From: Allokutzneria multivorans
Lineage (GTDB): Bacteria; Actinomycetota; Actinomycetes; Mycobacteriales; Pseudonocardiaceae
Assembly (NCBI RefSeq): GCF_039537405.1
Contig: NZ_BAABAL010000007.1
Coordinates: 62,001 to 126,000, forward strand
Reading direction: 5' to 3'
DNA length: 64,000 nucleotides
This document shows, piece after piece, positions 33,994 to 42,331 of this stretch (position 1 is its first letter; each line of letters begins with the position of its first letter). The notes beneath the pieces are model-generated. The model did no database searches and was not told the DNA's origin. It saw only the letters and a list, made by a program, of their open reading frames with translations. Both the position numbers and the translations under genes were made by a program.

Positions 33994-34776
33994 TCAGGAG
34001 TAGAGCTCCGGGCGCCGGTCGGTGAGGTAGGTCGTCTCCGCGCGCGCCTTGTCCACCAGCGACAGGTCGAGGTCGGCGACCACGAGACCTTCGCCGGAGT
34101 CGCGCCCGGCGACCACGACGCCGTCCGGGCCGACGACACGGGTCCGGCCGCAGTAGCTCAGTTCGCGCTCGCTGCCGACCCAGTTGGTGTAGGCGAGGAA
34201 GAGCTGGCTCTCGAACGCGCGCGCGGGCACGAGCGTCTGCGCGACGAAGTCCCACGGTGACATCAGCGCGGTGGGCACGAGCAGCAGCCGCGTGCCCGCG
34301 AGCGCGTGCGCGCGCACCGACTCGGGGAATTCCACGTCGTAGCAGATGATGATTCCGACCGGGACGCCGTCGAGTTCGGCGCGCACCACTCCGGTGTTTC
34401 CGGCGCTGAACGCATTCCGGTCGATATCGCCGAAAAGGTGCGCCTTGCGGTAAGTCGCCAGCGCCGAACCCGAGGAATCGACCAAACGCGCGGAGTTGTA
34501 CACCTCGCCAGCGGAAAGCTCGGGCCACCCGTGCACGATCGCGATGCCCGCGCTCGCCGCGATCTCGCTGACCGCCTCGCACATCGGGCCGTCGACGGGC
34601 TCGGCCAGCTGACGCAGCCTGCGCGCTCCGAGGTGGTAGCCGGTCAGCGACATCTCCGGCGTGACCAGCAACGATGCTCCCGCGTCCGCCGCTTCACGAG
34701 CACGCTCGCTGAGTGCGAGAAGGGTCGCGGGCACGTCGGTTCGGCGGGCGGTGGCCTGCCAGCAGGCGATCCTCAT
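33994..34776 (-). CDS. Carbon-nitrogen hydrolase (nitrilase superfamily amidase)
   Basis: A 260-residue nitrilase-superfamily enzyme with the complete catalytic triad: Glu41 in TPEMSLTGY, Lys111 in YRKAHLF and Cys145 in ICYDVEFPE. The size and the sequence around Cys fit aliphatic or stereoselective amidases (R-amidase/Nit-like) more than true nitrilases. The ATG at 34776 begins MRIACWQATA, the usual first strand. It is divergent from the acyl-AMP ligase gene across 244 bases that hold a 21-bp inverted repeat. Substrate unknown. Confidence 0.87.
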   Translation of the reverse strand: MRIACWQATARRTDVPATLLALSERAREAADAGASLLVTPEMSLTGYHLGARRLRQLAEPVDGPMCEAVSEIAASAGIAIVHGWPELSAGEVYNSARLVDSSGSALATYRKAHLFGDIDRNAFSAGNTGVVRAELDGVPVGIIICYDVEFPESVRAHALAGTRLLLVPTALMSPWDFVAQTLVPARAFESQLFLAYTNWVGSERELSYCGRTRVVGPDGVVVAGRDSGEGLVVADLDLSLVDKARAETTYLTDRRPELYS

Positions 34777-34914
34777 CGAGTGCGTTCCCTTCGCGGCGAA
34801 TTCCACGGCGAACACTATCAGCAGCGCCCCGCCAGTTACTTCACGATGGGCGCCAGGTGGAACGCCGCCCCTTCAGCGCTTCCCGGCACCGGCATAACCT
34901 CGGTTTTGGCGATA

Positions 34915-34935
34915 CTTGACCGGACATGGGTCAAG
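34915..34935. promoter_or_regulatory. 21-bp inverted repeat in the amidase / acyl-AMP ligase divergent region
   Basis: Perfect 7-base arms CTTGACC and GGTCAAG around GGACATG. TTGACC could also serve as a -35 for the ligase gene. Position 86 bases before the ligase start and 139 before the amidase start suits an operator controlling either gene. Confidence 0.45.
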
Positions 34936-35020
34936 GCGTCGACATCGAACGACGGATCACCTGATTCTTCTTCCGAGGGGTATCCGCCTCGATCAGGACC
35001 AGGAAAGGAGTTCGATAGTG

Positions 35021-36457
35021 ATGTCAGCTGGGAAGTCCTCAAGGAAGTCCGCGAAGATCTTCGCGCCCGACGCGGTGCTCACGGTGGCCGAGTTCGAGCA
35101 GTCCGCGCTGCGGGTGGCCGACGCGCTGCGCGACCGCGGCGTCGGCTACGGGGACCGCGTGCTGCTCAAGGCGGACAACTCCATCGCCTACCTCTCGACC
35201 CTGTTCGCCCTGATGCACCTGGGCACCTCGGTGGTGCTCGTGGACCACCAGGAGAAGGCCGACCAGACGCAGCGCACCACGCGCCAGTCCGGGGTCAAGC
35301 TGGTCATCGTCGACGACGACGCCCCGATCGCGGTCGGCGAGCAGGTGGTCAACACCTACGAGCTCGCGGTCTCCGCGGCCGGCCGCGAGCCGATCGACGA
35401 GCGCCTGGACTTCAGCGCGTGGGAGAAGCTCCCGGACGCGCTGATCATGTGGTCCTCCGGTTCGACCGGCGTGCCCAAGGGCGTGGTGAAGAACGGTGGG
35501 CGCTTCCTCAAGAACCTCCAGCGCAACGCCGATCTCGTCGGGCACAACTCCGGCGACGTGCTGCTGCCGCTGCTGCCGTTCAACCACCAGTACGGCCTGT
35601 CCATGGTGTTGATCTCGTGGTTGGTCGGCTGCTCGCTGGTGGTCGCGCCGTACCGCAGGCTCGACCGCGCGCTGCGCATCGCCGGGATGACCGGCGCGAC
35701 CGTGGTGGACGCCGCCCCCTCGACCTACCGCAGCATCCTCAACATCGTCGGCAAGCGCCCGAGCGCGGTCGGCGAGTTCAGCAACGTCCGCATGCTGTGC
35801 AGCGGCGCCGCCCCGCTGGAGCCGGGCCTGGTCGAGCGCGCGGTGGAGACCTTCGGGATGCCGCTGCTGGACAGCTACGGCAGCACCGAGATGGGCAACG
35901 TCGCCTTCGCCACCGTGGACAACCCGGTCGGCGCGGGCCAGGCCGTCGAGGGGCTGCGGCTGCGGATCACCGCCGAGGACGGCGCCGTGCTGCCCGCTGG
36001 CGAGATCGGCGAGATCGAGGTGCTCGACCCCGACCTGATGGAGGGCTACCTCAACGCCGACGGCGCGATCGAGCCGGTCGGCCGCGACTGGTACAAGACC
36101 AACGACTTCGGCTACCTCGACGAGCACGGCAACCTGTTCATCGCCGGGCGCAAGATGGCCGTGCACCGCAACGGGCACACGCTGCACCCGGAGATCATCG
36201 AGCACGGCCTCGCCGCGAAGGGCTGCGTCGCCAAGATCGTCGCGACCCCGTGCGAGCGCAGGGGCTCCAGCCTGACCTTCTTCGTCCAGGACGAGCACGG
36301 CCGCGACAGCGGGTACTGGCGCGAGCTGATCTGCTCGGTGCTGCCGCCCTCCGAGCAGCCGAACCGGGTGAGCGTGCTGGAGCGCTTCCCGCTCAACCGC
36401 AACGGCAAGTTCGACCGCAAGCAGCTCGAAGCGCTCGCCGTCGCCGAAGCGGCCTGA
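35021..36457 (+). CDS. Acyl-AMP ligase (class I adenylate-forming enzyme)
   Basis: A 478-residue stand-alone adenylating enzyme. Core motifs are present: WSSGSTGVPKGV (144-155), YGSTEMGN, YKTNDFGYLDEHG, IAGRK and the C-terminal NRNGKFDRK, whose Lys (~463) completes adenylation. It would activate a carboxylic acid as acyl-AMP and pass it to CoA or a carrier protein. ATG at 35021 follows AAAGGAG (35004-35010); GTG at 35018 is a close alternative. It is 11 bases upstream of the acyltransferase-like gene, so both are one operon. No carrier-protein gene is next to them. Confidence 0.88.
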   Translation: MSAGKSSRKSAKIFAPDAVLTVAEFEQSALRVADALRDRGVGYGDRVLLKADNSIAYLSTLFALMHLGTSVVLVDHQEKADQTQRTTRQSGVKLVIVDDDAPIAVGEQVVNTYELAVSAAGREPIDERLDFSAWEKLPDALIMWSSGSTGVPKGVVKNGGRFLKNLQRNADLVGHNSGDVLLPLLPFNHQYGLSMVLISWLVGCSLVVAPYRRLDRALRIAGMTGATVVDAAPSTYRSILNIVGKRPSAVGEFSNVRMLCSGAAPLEPGLVERAVETFGMPLLDSYGSTEMGNVAFATVDNPVGAGQAVEGLRLRITAEDGAVLPAGEIGEIEVLDPDLMEGYLNADGAIEPVGRDWYKTNDFGYLDEHGNLFIAGRKMAVHRNGHTLHPEIIEHGLAAKGCVAKIVATPCERRGSSLTFFVQDEHGRDSGYWRELICSVLPPSEQPNRVSVLERFPLNRNGKFDRKQLEALAVAEAA

Positions 36458-36468
36458 GGGGGTTCGGC

Positions 36469-37410
36469 ATGAGCACCGCGATCGTCTTCCCCGGGATGGG
36501 GCCCTCGCGCTTCTCCGAGGTCGGCCGGTTCATGATGGTCAGCCCGTACGCCAGGCGCAGGCTCGCCGAGGCCGACGCCGCGCTCGGCTTCTCCGTGCTG
36601 GAGGCGCTGCGCGAGTCCGGCGACGGCTACACGGCGGCCTCGCAGGTCGCCTTCGTGGTCAACTCGCTGGCCATGGCGGACTGGGCCGAGGACGTCCTCG
36701 GCGAGCGGCCGGAGCTGTGCGTCGGCCCCAGCTTCGGTGAGCGCGCCGCGGCGGCCTACTCCGGCGCACTGCCCTTCGCCGAGCTGGTGCGCCTGACCGC
36801 CGAGCTGGCCGAGTGCGAGCTGGAGTACTACCGCACCGAGCACTCCGACCTGGTCAGCCAGTTCATCGTGCGCACGCCGCTGGCGGGCCTGCACGAGGTG
36901 CTCGCCGGGATGACCGAGCGCGGTGAGTGGCACGAGATCTCCGCGTACTTCGACGAGGACGTCCACCTGGTCACCATGGCCGAGGAGCACCTGGACGGCT
37001 TCAAGCGGCACGTCCGCGACCTGGGCGGGTACTCGCTGACCACGATGAGCCCGCCCGCGCACGCCCAGGTCCTCCAGCCGCTGCGCAAGCGCGTGCAGGA
37101 CGAGGTGTTCCCGCGCTTCTCCTTCACCCCGCCCGCGCTGCCGGTGATCTCCGACCAGGACGGCTCGCTGGTGACCACCGGCACGGACGTGCGGACGCTG
37201 CTCGTGGACTCCGTCGTCAACCAGGTGCACTGGGGCCACATCACGCGGACCTTGCTGGAGCGGGGCGTGACCCGGCTCTGCGTGGCGGGGCCGGACCTGT
37301 TGATCCACCGCCTCGGCACGCTGAAGAAGACCTTCGAGCTCGTCTCGGTCGGCCCGAAGGACGCGATGCGCCCTCGTCGCCCCGCCCGGCGACACGTCGT
37401 CGCCCGCTGA
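36469..37410 (+). CDS. Discrete FabD-like acyltransferase
   Basis: A 313-residue protein with the fold of malonyl-CoA:ACP transacylase: VFPGMGP at the N-terminus in place of FPGQGSQ, the nucleophile elbow GPSFGE (Ser88; family GHSxGE, so the His before Ser is Pro) and His198 in PPAHAQ. The Ser-His spacing matches FabD. It therefore looks like an active but unusual free-standing acyltransferase. Paired with an acyl-AMP ligase it recalls trans-acting acyltransferase/ligase sets that load unusual starter acids in macrolactam pathways (inference). It ends in a short basic tail. A strong terminator follows eight bases after the stop. Confidence 0.82.
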   Translation: MSTAIVFPGMGPSRFSEVGRFMMVSPYARRRLAEADAALGFSVLEALRESGDGYTAASQVAFVVNSLAMADWAEDVLGERPELCVGPSFGERAAAAYSGALPFAELVRLTAELAECELEYYRTEHSDLVSQFIVRTPLAGLHEVLAGMTERGEWHEISAYFDEDVHLVTMAEEHLDGFKRHVRDLGGYSLTTMSPPAHAQVLQPLRKRVQDEVFPRFSFTPPALPVISDQDGSLVTTGTDVRTLLVDSVVNQVHWGHITRTLLERGVTRLCVAGPDLLIHRLGTLKKTFELVSVGPKDAMRPRRPARRHVVAR

Positions 37411-37418
37411 GGCCGACC

Positions 37419-37450
37419 GCGAGGGCCCCGGACGCCCCCGGGGCCCTCGC
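37419..37450 (+). terminator. Strong hairpin terminator after the ligase-acyltransferase operon
   Basis: Thirteen-base perfect arms GCGAGGGCCCCGG and CCGGGGCCCTCGC with a 6-base loop, no T-run. It begins eight bases after the acyltransferase stop. Confidence 0.75.
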
Positions 37451-38234
37451 CCCGCGCCGAGTGTCCACAGAGGACGGTTGAACGCCACCCGCGCACACCG
37501 CAGGCGTGCGAGGGTGGCTTTCGCACGCTCGGGGAACCCCCGCTGTCAACGATGTCGCAAGTGGTCGGGAATCCACAAGGCGGACAAGGGGTCCGGGTGG
37601 TTCTCCACTCCGGGAACAAATCCGGTGCGCCCGTGGTTAGCATCGGTGTGACCGGTCCCGCGCGGATCCGGCGCGGCGTCCCGCCTCATCTGACCACAGT
37701 GGACGGTGTCGCGATCCGGTCACGCGAAGGTCACCGCACGAGTTCCTCCAGCGCAGGCGCGACCGTGGCGGAGGGTGTTCGGGACATGATCCGCGAGACA
37801 CCCGCGACAGGTGGCGGAAGGGCTGGGACCGGATGACCCCGGGGGACGTGGCGATGGACGACGGACGGCGGGACCGGCACCGACGATCGGGGGCGGCGGT
37901 AGCCGGGCCGGGCGGCGGAGCGCGGCGACGAGGTGTTCGCCGCCGGTGACACGGAGCGTAGAAGGGCAGCTGGCAAGCATGCCACTACGCTCTGTGATGA
38001 AAATCAAAGGTTTTAGCCCAAATGAACTAAGGGCACCCCGGCGCGAGCAGTCCAGTTTGGCGAACTACACCTCACCCAGCTCGTACCTTTTACAGTAGGG
38101 TTCCCCCGTTTGGGTGGACCCGTAGCTGAAGGGGCGGATAACGCGTCACACCTGCCGCGCGATGACATCCCTACATGTGTGGCCCTCGTTGACCGGTGAA
38201 CTACATCACTGAGGGCGACCGATTGACCAGCACG
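37451..38234. other. Long intergenic region upstream of rbpA
   Basis: Nearly 800 bases without a convincing gene. Short open frames here have no ribosome site and no protein-like composition. The stretch 37995-38110 is markedly AT-richer than its surroundings (for example AAAATCAAAGGTTTTAG) and may hold distal promoter or regulator sites for rbpA. A GTCC-N5-GGAC palindrome is at 37463-37475. Confidence 0.5.
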
Positions 38235-38260
38235 GGAACGACAGAGCTCCCTCCGTCGTT
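38235..38260 (+). promoter_or_regulatory. SigR/SigH-type promoter of rbpA
   Basis: GGAAC, exactly 18 bases, GTT. This matches the -35/-10 pattern of the thiol-oxidative-stress sigma factors SigR (Streptomyces) and SigH (Mycobacterium). The -10 is 61 bases before the rbpA ATG. In Streptomyces coelicolor rbpA is a known SigR target, so the match is expected. Confidence 0.75.
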
Positions 38261-38320
38261 GCACTCAGTAAGCACGACACTCAAGGCGGGCGGCCTTGAG
38301 CCGAGCGAAAGGACACCGTC

Positions 38321-38668
38321 ATGGCCGACCGCGTACTGCGGGGCAGCCGGCTCGGGGCGGTCAGCTACGAGACCGATCGGGACCACGACCTCGCACCACG
38401 CCGCACCATCAGGTACGCCTGCCCGAAGGGGCACGACTTCGACGTGCCCTTCGCCGACGACGCGGAACTCCCGCCCATCTGGGAGTGCCGTCTGCACGGG
38501 CTGGAGTCCAAGCTGATCGACGGCAAGGAGCCCGAGCAGAAGAAGAGCAAGCCGCCGCGCACGCACTGGGACATGCTGCTGGAGCGGCGTTCCATCGCCG
38601 AGCTGGAGGAGCTGCTCTCCGAGCGGCTCGAGCAGCTGCGCGGCAGGCGCACGCGATCCAGCGCCTGA
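38321..38668 (+). CDS. rbpA: RNA polymerase-binding protein RbpA
   Basis: A 115-residue RbpA, recognised along its length: MADRVLRGSRLGAVSYETD, then APRR followed by the central Zn/beta domain YACPKGHDFDVPFADDAE, WECRLHG, and the C-terminal sigma-interaction domain THWDMLLERRSIAELEELL. RbpA binds RNA polymerase and the principal sigma factor, stabilises open complexes and lowers rifampicin sensitivity in actinobacteria. It has its own SigR-type promoter and a terminator 21 bases after the stop. The rbpA-ppm1 neighbourhood is the same as in Mycobacterium tuberculosis (Rv2050-Rv2051c). Confidence 0.97.
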   Translation: MADRVLRGSRLGAVSYETDRDHDLAPRRTIRYACPKGHDFDVPFADDAELPPIWECRLHGLESKLIDGKEPEQKKSKPPRTHWDMLLERRSIAELEELLSERLEQLRGRRTRSSA

Positions 38669-38688
38669 CACCCTCAGCGCGCACCAGG

Positions 38689-38723
38689 AAGGGCCGTCCG
38701 GATCTCCCGCCCGGACGGCCCTT
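38689..38723. terminator. Bidirectional terminator between rbpA and ppm1
   Basis: Perfect 13-base arms AAGGGCCGTCCGG and CCGGACGGCCCTT with a 9-base loop; the AA/TT ends extend it on both strands. It separates two convergent genes and can stop both. Confidence 0.8.
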
Positions 38724-38747
38724 TCGCGTGTCTGAGAACTCCGGCGC

Positions 38748-39518
38748 TCAGGACCTGGTGAACAACCGCTTCACCTGGGAGGCGCGGTGCTTGATCCCCC
38801 ACTGCGCGACGCGGAAGAGCGCCTCGCCGATGATGCCGCCACCCATCTTGGAGACGCCGATCTCGCGCTCCACGAAGGTGATCGGCACCTCGGCGACCCG
38901 GAAGCCCGCGAGCACGGTGCGCCAGGCCAGGTCGATCTGGAAGCAGTAGCCCAGCGAGTCCACGTCGGTCTGGGTGATCTTCTCGAGCGCTTCGCGGCGG
39001 TAGGCCCGGAAGCCCGCGGTGATGTCGTTGATCCGCGCGCCGAGCGCGACCTTCGCGTAGGTGTTGGCCACCTTCGACAGCACCCAGCGCCGCTTCGGCC
39101 AGTTCACCACCTTGCCGCCGGGGATGTAGCGGGAGCCGATCACCAGGTCGGCGTCGCTGAGCGCCTCCAGCAACCGCGGCAGGTCCTCCGGCGCGTGCGA
39201 GCCGTCGGCGTCCATCTCCACGATCACGCCGTAGTCGCGCTCAAGGCCCCAGCCGAAGCCCGCGATGTAGGCGGCGCCGAGCCCGGCCTTCTCCGTGCGG
39301 TGCATCACGTGCACGCGCTCGTCCTCGGCGGCGAGCTTGTCGACGAACTCGCCCGTCCCGTCGGGGCTGCCGTCGTCCACCACCAGCGCGTGGGTCTCGG
39401 GCAGCGCCTTGTGCAGCCGCTCGATGATGGGCCCGATGTTCTCCCGCTCGTTGTACGTGGGGATCACCACCAGCACCCGGCCGAGATCGCCGTCGACGCT
39501 GTCGCGCTGGTCCGACAT
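38748..39518 (-). CDS. ppm1: Polyprenol monophosphomannose synthase
   Basis: A 256-residue GT2 glycosyltransferase of the Dpm1/Ppm1 type. Motifs: VVIPTYNERENIG, VVDDGSPDGTG, the metal-binding EMDADGSHAPEDLP, and GSRYIPGG. It makes polyprenyl-phospho-mannose, the donor for lipoglycan and protein mannosylation, at the inner face of the membrane. ATG at 39518 is chosen for the AGGAAACGG just upstream and because the open frame before it is antisense to lnt. It lies 47 bases after the lnt stop and is co-transcribed with it. In M. tuberculosis the same two activities are fused in one protein, Rv2051c. Confidence 0.95.
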   Translation of the reverse strand: MSDQRDSVDGDLGRVLVVIPTYNERENIGPIIERLHKALPETHALVVDDGSPDGTGEFVDKLAAEDERVHVMHRTEKAGLGAAYIAGFGWGLERDYGVIVEMDADGSHAPEDLPRLLEALSDADLVIGSRYIPGGKVVNWPKRRWVLSKVANTYAKVALGARINDITAGFRAYRREALEKITQTDVDSLGYCFQIDLAWRTVLAGFRVAEVPITFVEREIGVSKMGGGIIGEALFRVAQWGIKHRASQVKRLFTRS

Positions 39519-39565
39519 CCGTTTCCTCCCCGCCGGGGACCCCGGCGTTTCCCTGTCTTGCTCCA

Positions 39566-41140
39566 CTAGCCGTCCGACCCGGTCCGCGTGGCACGACGGC
39601 GCCGCAACGCCGAGACCGCGCACAACAGCAGCGCCGCCACCGCGATGGCCACCGCGGTCCCCTGCGGCCAGCCACCGAGCCGAGTGGCCAGCGTAGTCGT
39701 CGACCTCAGCGGGACCGCCGCCACTAGGACGTCCGAGGTGAACAGCTCAGCCCTGCGGGTGACCGAGCCGTCCGGCATGACCACCGCGCTGACCCCGCTG
39801 GTGGCGGTCACCAGCACCGCGCGACCGTGCTCCACGGCGCGCAGGCGGGACATCGCCAGCTGCTGCTCGGTCATCTCCGTGCGGCCGAACCAGGCGTTGT
39901 TCGTGGGCACGACCAGCAGCTGGGCGCCGGCGCGGGCGGCTTCGCCGAGCACGCCGTCGTAGGCCACCTCGTAGCAGATGCCCACGCCCACCGGGACCTT
40001 CCCGACCTGCTGGAAGCTGGTTCCGGTGCCCGGCGTCATGTCGCGGAAGCCGTCGACGAAGGGCGTGAAGAACCGGGCCGCCGCGCGCAGCGGCACGTAC
40101 TCGGAGAACGGGACGAGCTCCTGCTTGGCGTAGGTCTGGCCGCGCCCGGTGGTCGGCGACCACACCACGGTGACGTTGCTGGTGGTGCCGTCGGGATTGG
40201 CCAGCCGGGCTCCGATCAGCGCGGGCACGCCCAGCGAGCGCAGCACCTCGTCCAGCTCCGCGTCCTGGGAGGCCGAGCGCCCGAGGTCGGTGGCCGTCTC
40301 CGGCCAGACCACCAGGTCGGGCCGGGGCACGCGCTGCTCGCGGATGTCCTCGACGAGCTGCCGGGTGCGCGCGAGGTGGTTGGCGCGGATGTCGCCGATC
40401 TGCTCCATCAGCGCGAGCCCGGCATCGGGCGCGTTGCCCTGCACCATGGCCACCGTGATCGTGCCGTTCTGCGCGAGGACGCCGACGGACGGCCAGGTGA
40501 TCAGTCCCGCCACCAGCGGGAACACCACCAGCGCGATCGAGGAGTACCGCGCGCGGGCCACGGCGGCGAGCGCGCAGCCGGTGAGCACGACGGCGAAGCC
40601 CACCAGCGCCGAGCCGCCGATCGAGGCGAGCGCGAGGTAGGGGCCTTCCGGCTGGGTGAACCCCGCGCGGCCCCACGGGAAGCCGTTGAGCGGGAACGAC
40701 GCGCGCAGCAGGTCGCCGCACACGTAGACCGCGGCCATCCAGACCGGAGCGAGCGGCAACGTGCTGACCACCGCCATGCCCGTGGTGGCGACCGCGATCA
40801 GCAGGGCCTCGATCAGGCTCAGCGTCAGCCAGGGCCACGGACCGAACGCCGAGCCCAGGAAGTGCTCCAGCCAGAACAGCAGCGGCAGCAGGTAGGCCAG
40901 GCCGAAGAGGAGGCCGTACCCGAATCCGGCCCGCGCGCGGCGCCCCCACAGGACGGCCGCGAGCAGCGCGAACGCGATCGGGGCGAGCCACCACAGGGTG
41001 CGCGGCGGCGAACTCGCGTAGAGCAGTCCGCCCGCCAGGACGGCGCCCACGACGCGGAGCAGGACCGATCGCGAAGATCTCCGCCTGGCGGGCTCGGGGG
41101 CTGCGTGCTCGGGCTCGGGCGTCACGGCGGGGGCGACCAC
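39566..41140 (-). CDS. lnt: Apolipoprotein N-acyltransferase
   Basis: A 524-residue Lnt: about six N-terminal hydrophobic segments (residues ~25-230) followed by a nitrilase-like periplasmic-side domain. The domain carries the triad Glu in VVWPETATD, Lys in YAKQELVPFSEY and Cys in GICYEVAYD. It adds the third acyl chain to lipoproteins, several of which are encoded in this window. The last segment anchors the C-terminus. The GTG at 41140 is a working choice; a GTG six codons later is possible. It starts 40 bases from the divergent SDR gene and precedes ppm1. Confidence 0.93.
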   Translation of the reverse strand: MVAPAVTPEPEHAAPEPARRRSSRSVLLRVVGAVLAGGLLYASSPPRTLWWLAPIAFALLAAVLWGRRARAGFGYGLLFGLAYLLPLLFWLEHFLGSAFGPWPWLTLSLIEALLIAVATTGMAVVSTLPLAPVWMAAVYVCGDLLRASFPLNGFPWGRAGFTQPEGPYLALASIGGSALVGFAVVLTGCALAAVARARYSSIALVVFPLVAGLITWPSVGVLAQNGTITVAMVQGNAPDAGLALMEQIGDIRANHLARTRQLVEDIREQRVPRPDLVVWPETATDLGRSASQDAELDEVLRSLGVPALIGARLANPDGTTSNVTVVWSPTTGRGQTYAKQELVPFSEYVPLRAAARFFTPFVDGFRDMTPGTGTSFQQVGKVPVGVGICYEVAYDGVLGEAARAGAQLLVVPTNNAWFGRTEMTEQQLAMSRLRAVEHGRAVLVTATSGVSAVVMPDGSVTRRAELFTSDVLVAAVPLRSTTTLATRLGGWPQGTAVAIAVAALLLCAVSALRRRRATRTGSDG

Positions 41141-41180
41141 CTCACAACCCTACGTACCTCGTTCGTGTTTCACTTCGGGG

Positions 41181-42029
41181 GTGCGTATCGAGTCGGGTCA
41201 GGTAGCCGTCATCACCGGAGCCGCGCAGGGCATCGGTGCCGCGTTCGCGGCGGAGCTCACCGCACGCGGGCTCTCCGTGGTCCTGCTGGACCTCGTCCGG
41301 GACACCGTCGAGCGAACAGCCGCTGAGCTGGGCGAACGCGCCTTCGCGGTGGCCGGTGACGTGAGCGAGCCCGAGGTGCTCGCCGACCTCGCGAAGCAGA
41401 CGCTCGACCGCTTCGGCCGCGTCGACCTGGTGATCAACAACGCCGGGATCAGGGGCTCCGGGGAGCCGGTCTGGGAGATGCCCGCCGCGCAGTGGGAGCG
41501 GGTGCTCGGCGTGAACCTGCTCGGCGTGGTCAACGGCATCCGCGCGTTCGTGCCGCACCTGATCAAGGCAGGCAGCGGGCACGTGGTGAACGTGGCGTCG
41601 CTGGCCGGGTTGTCCGGCGCGCCGAGGCAGAGCGCCTACGCCGCGAGCAAGCACGCCGTGGTCGCGGTGTCGGAGATCCTGGCCGGAGAGCTGGAACAGG
41701 TCGGCGCGGCCGTGGGGGTCACCGTGGCGTGCCCCGGCTTCGTGGACACACCGTTGGTCGCCGACCTGCTCGCCGCTCCGAAGGCCGAGCCCGGCTCCGA
41801 GGCCTACGAGTCGCTCGCGCGCGGCCTGCCCGCCGGGCGCTCCGTCGAGGAGTTCCTGGAGCAGATGCGCACGCTCGTCGACACCGCCATCTCCGCGCCC
41901 ACCGCCGTCGAGCGCATCCTGCGCGCCGTGGAGCGCGACGAGCTCTACGCGCTGCCCAACGGCGACCTCGAAGACACCGCCCGCGACCGCGCCCACCGCG
42001 TCCTCAGCGCCCTCGCCCGTGCCCAATGA
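41181..42029 (+). CDS. Short-chain dehydrogenase/reductase
   Basis: A 282-residue classical SDR. It has the cofactor motif TGAAQGIG (12-19), NNAG, the catalytic Ser in NVASLAG and Tyr-Lys in SAYAASK. Asp in VVLLDLV after the second strand suggests NAD(H) over NADP(H). Substrate unknown. The start is GTG directly after a G-run. The stop codon is embedded in the first unit of the downstream 30-bp repeat array, so repeat expansion began at the very end of this gene. Confidence 0.9.
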   Translation: MRIESGQVAVITGAAQGIGAAFAAELTARGLSVVLLDLVRDTVERTAAELGERAFAVAGDVSEPEVLADLAKQTLDRFGRVDLVINNAGIRGSGEPVWEMPAAQWERVLGVNLLGVVNGIRAFVPHLIKAGSGHVVNVASLAGLSGAPRQSAYAASKHAVVAVSEILAGELEQVGAAVGVTVACPGFVDTPLVADLLAAPKAEPGSEAYESLARGLPAGRSVEEFLEQMRTLVDTAISAPTAVERILRAVERDELYALPNGDLEDTARDRAHRVLSALARAQ

Positions 42030-42292
42030 CTCGTTCAGCACGCTCAACCACATGAACGAGTCGTTCACGACGTTGAGGTACCTGAATGAGTCATTCAGGG
42101 CGCACGACGTCCCGTGAACGACCCGTTTGGTGCGCTCAACTCCCCCAATGACCCGTTCAGTGCGTTGAGGACCCTGAACGGGTCGTTTGGTGCGTTGAAG
42201 TACCTGAAAGGGCCGTTCGGGGAGTTGAGGTACCTGAAGGGGTCATTCGGGGAGTTGGGGGGCCTGAATGAGTCATTCGGGGCGTTGAGCGC
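42025..42292. repeat. Nine-unit 30-bp palindromic repeat array
   Basis: Units begin at 42025, 42055, 42085, 42117, 42147, 42177, 42207, 42237 and 42267, a 30-bp period with one 32-bp step. Each starts with a small palindrome such as AACGAGTCGTT or AATGAGTCATT and ends with a GTTGAGGTACCTG-like spacer. Because 30 is a multiple of three, an open frame runs through it (NDPFGAL-like decapeptides), but this is a repeat artefact. The same family occurs at 21410-21485. Confidence 0.85.
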
Positions 42293-42331
42293 GGGGGCCG
42301 TGGGGTGTGGGGCGGAAGTAGGGTTGGGGGT

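Noticed and set aside
34306..36468. Possible large fusion extending the acyltransferase-like protein upstream
   Set aside because: The extension is in a frame overlapping the acyl-AMP ligase and the amidase and has non-protein-like sequence; a normal ATG with FabD-like start is at 36469.
37552..37836. Small open frame in the long gap before rbpA
   Set aside because: No ribosome site, low-complexity end and no recognisable pattern; both strands are equally open here.
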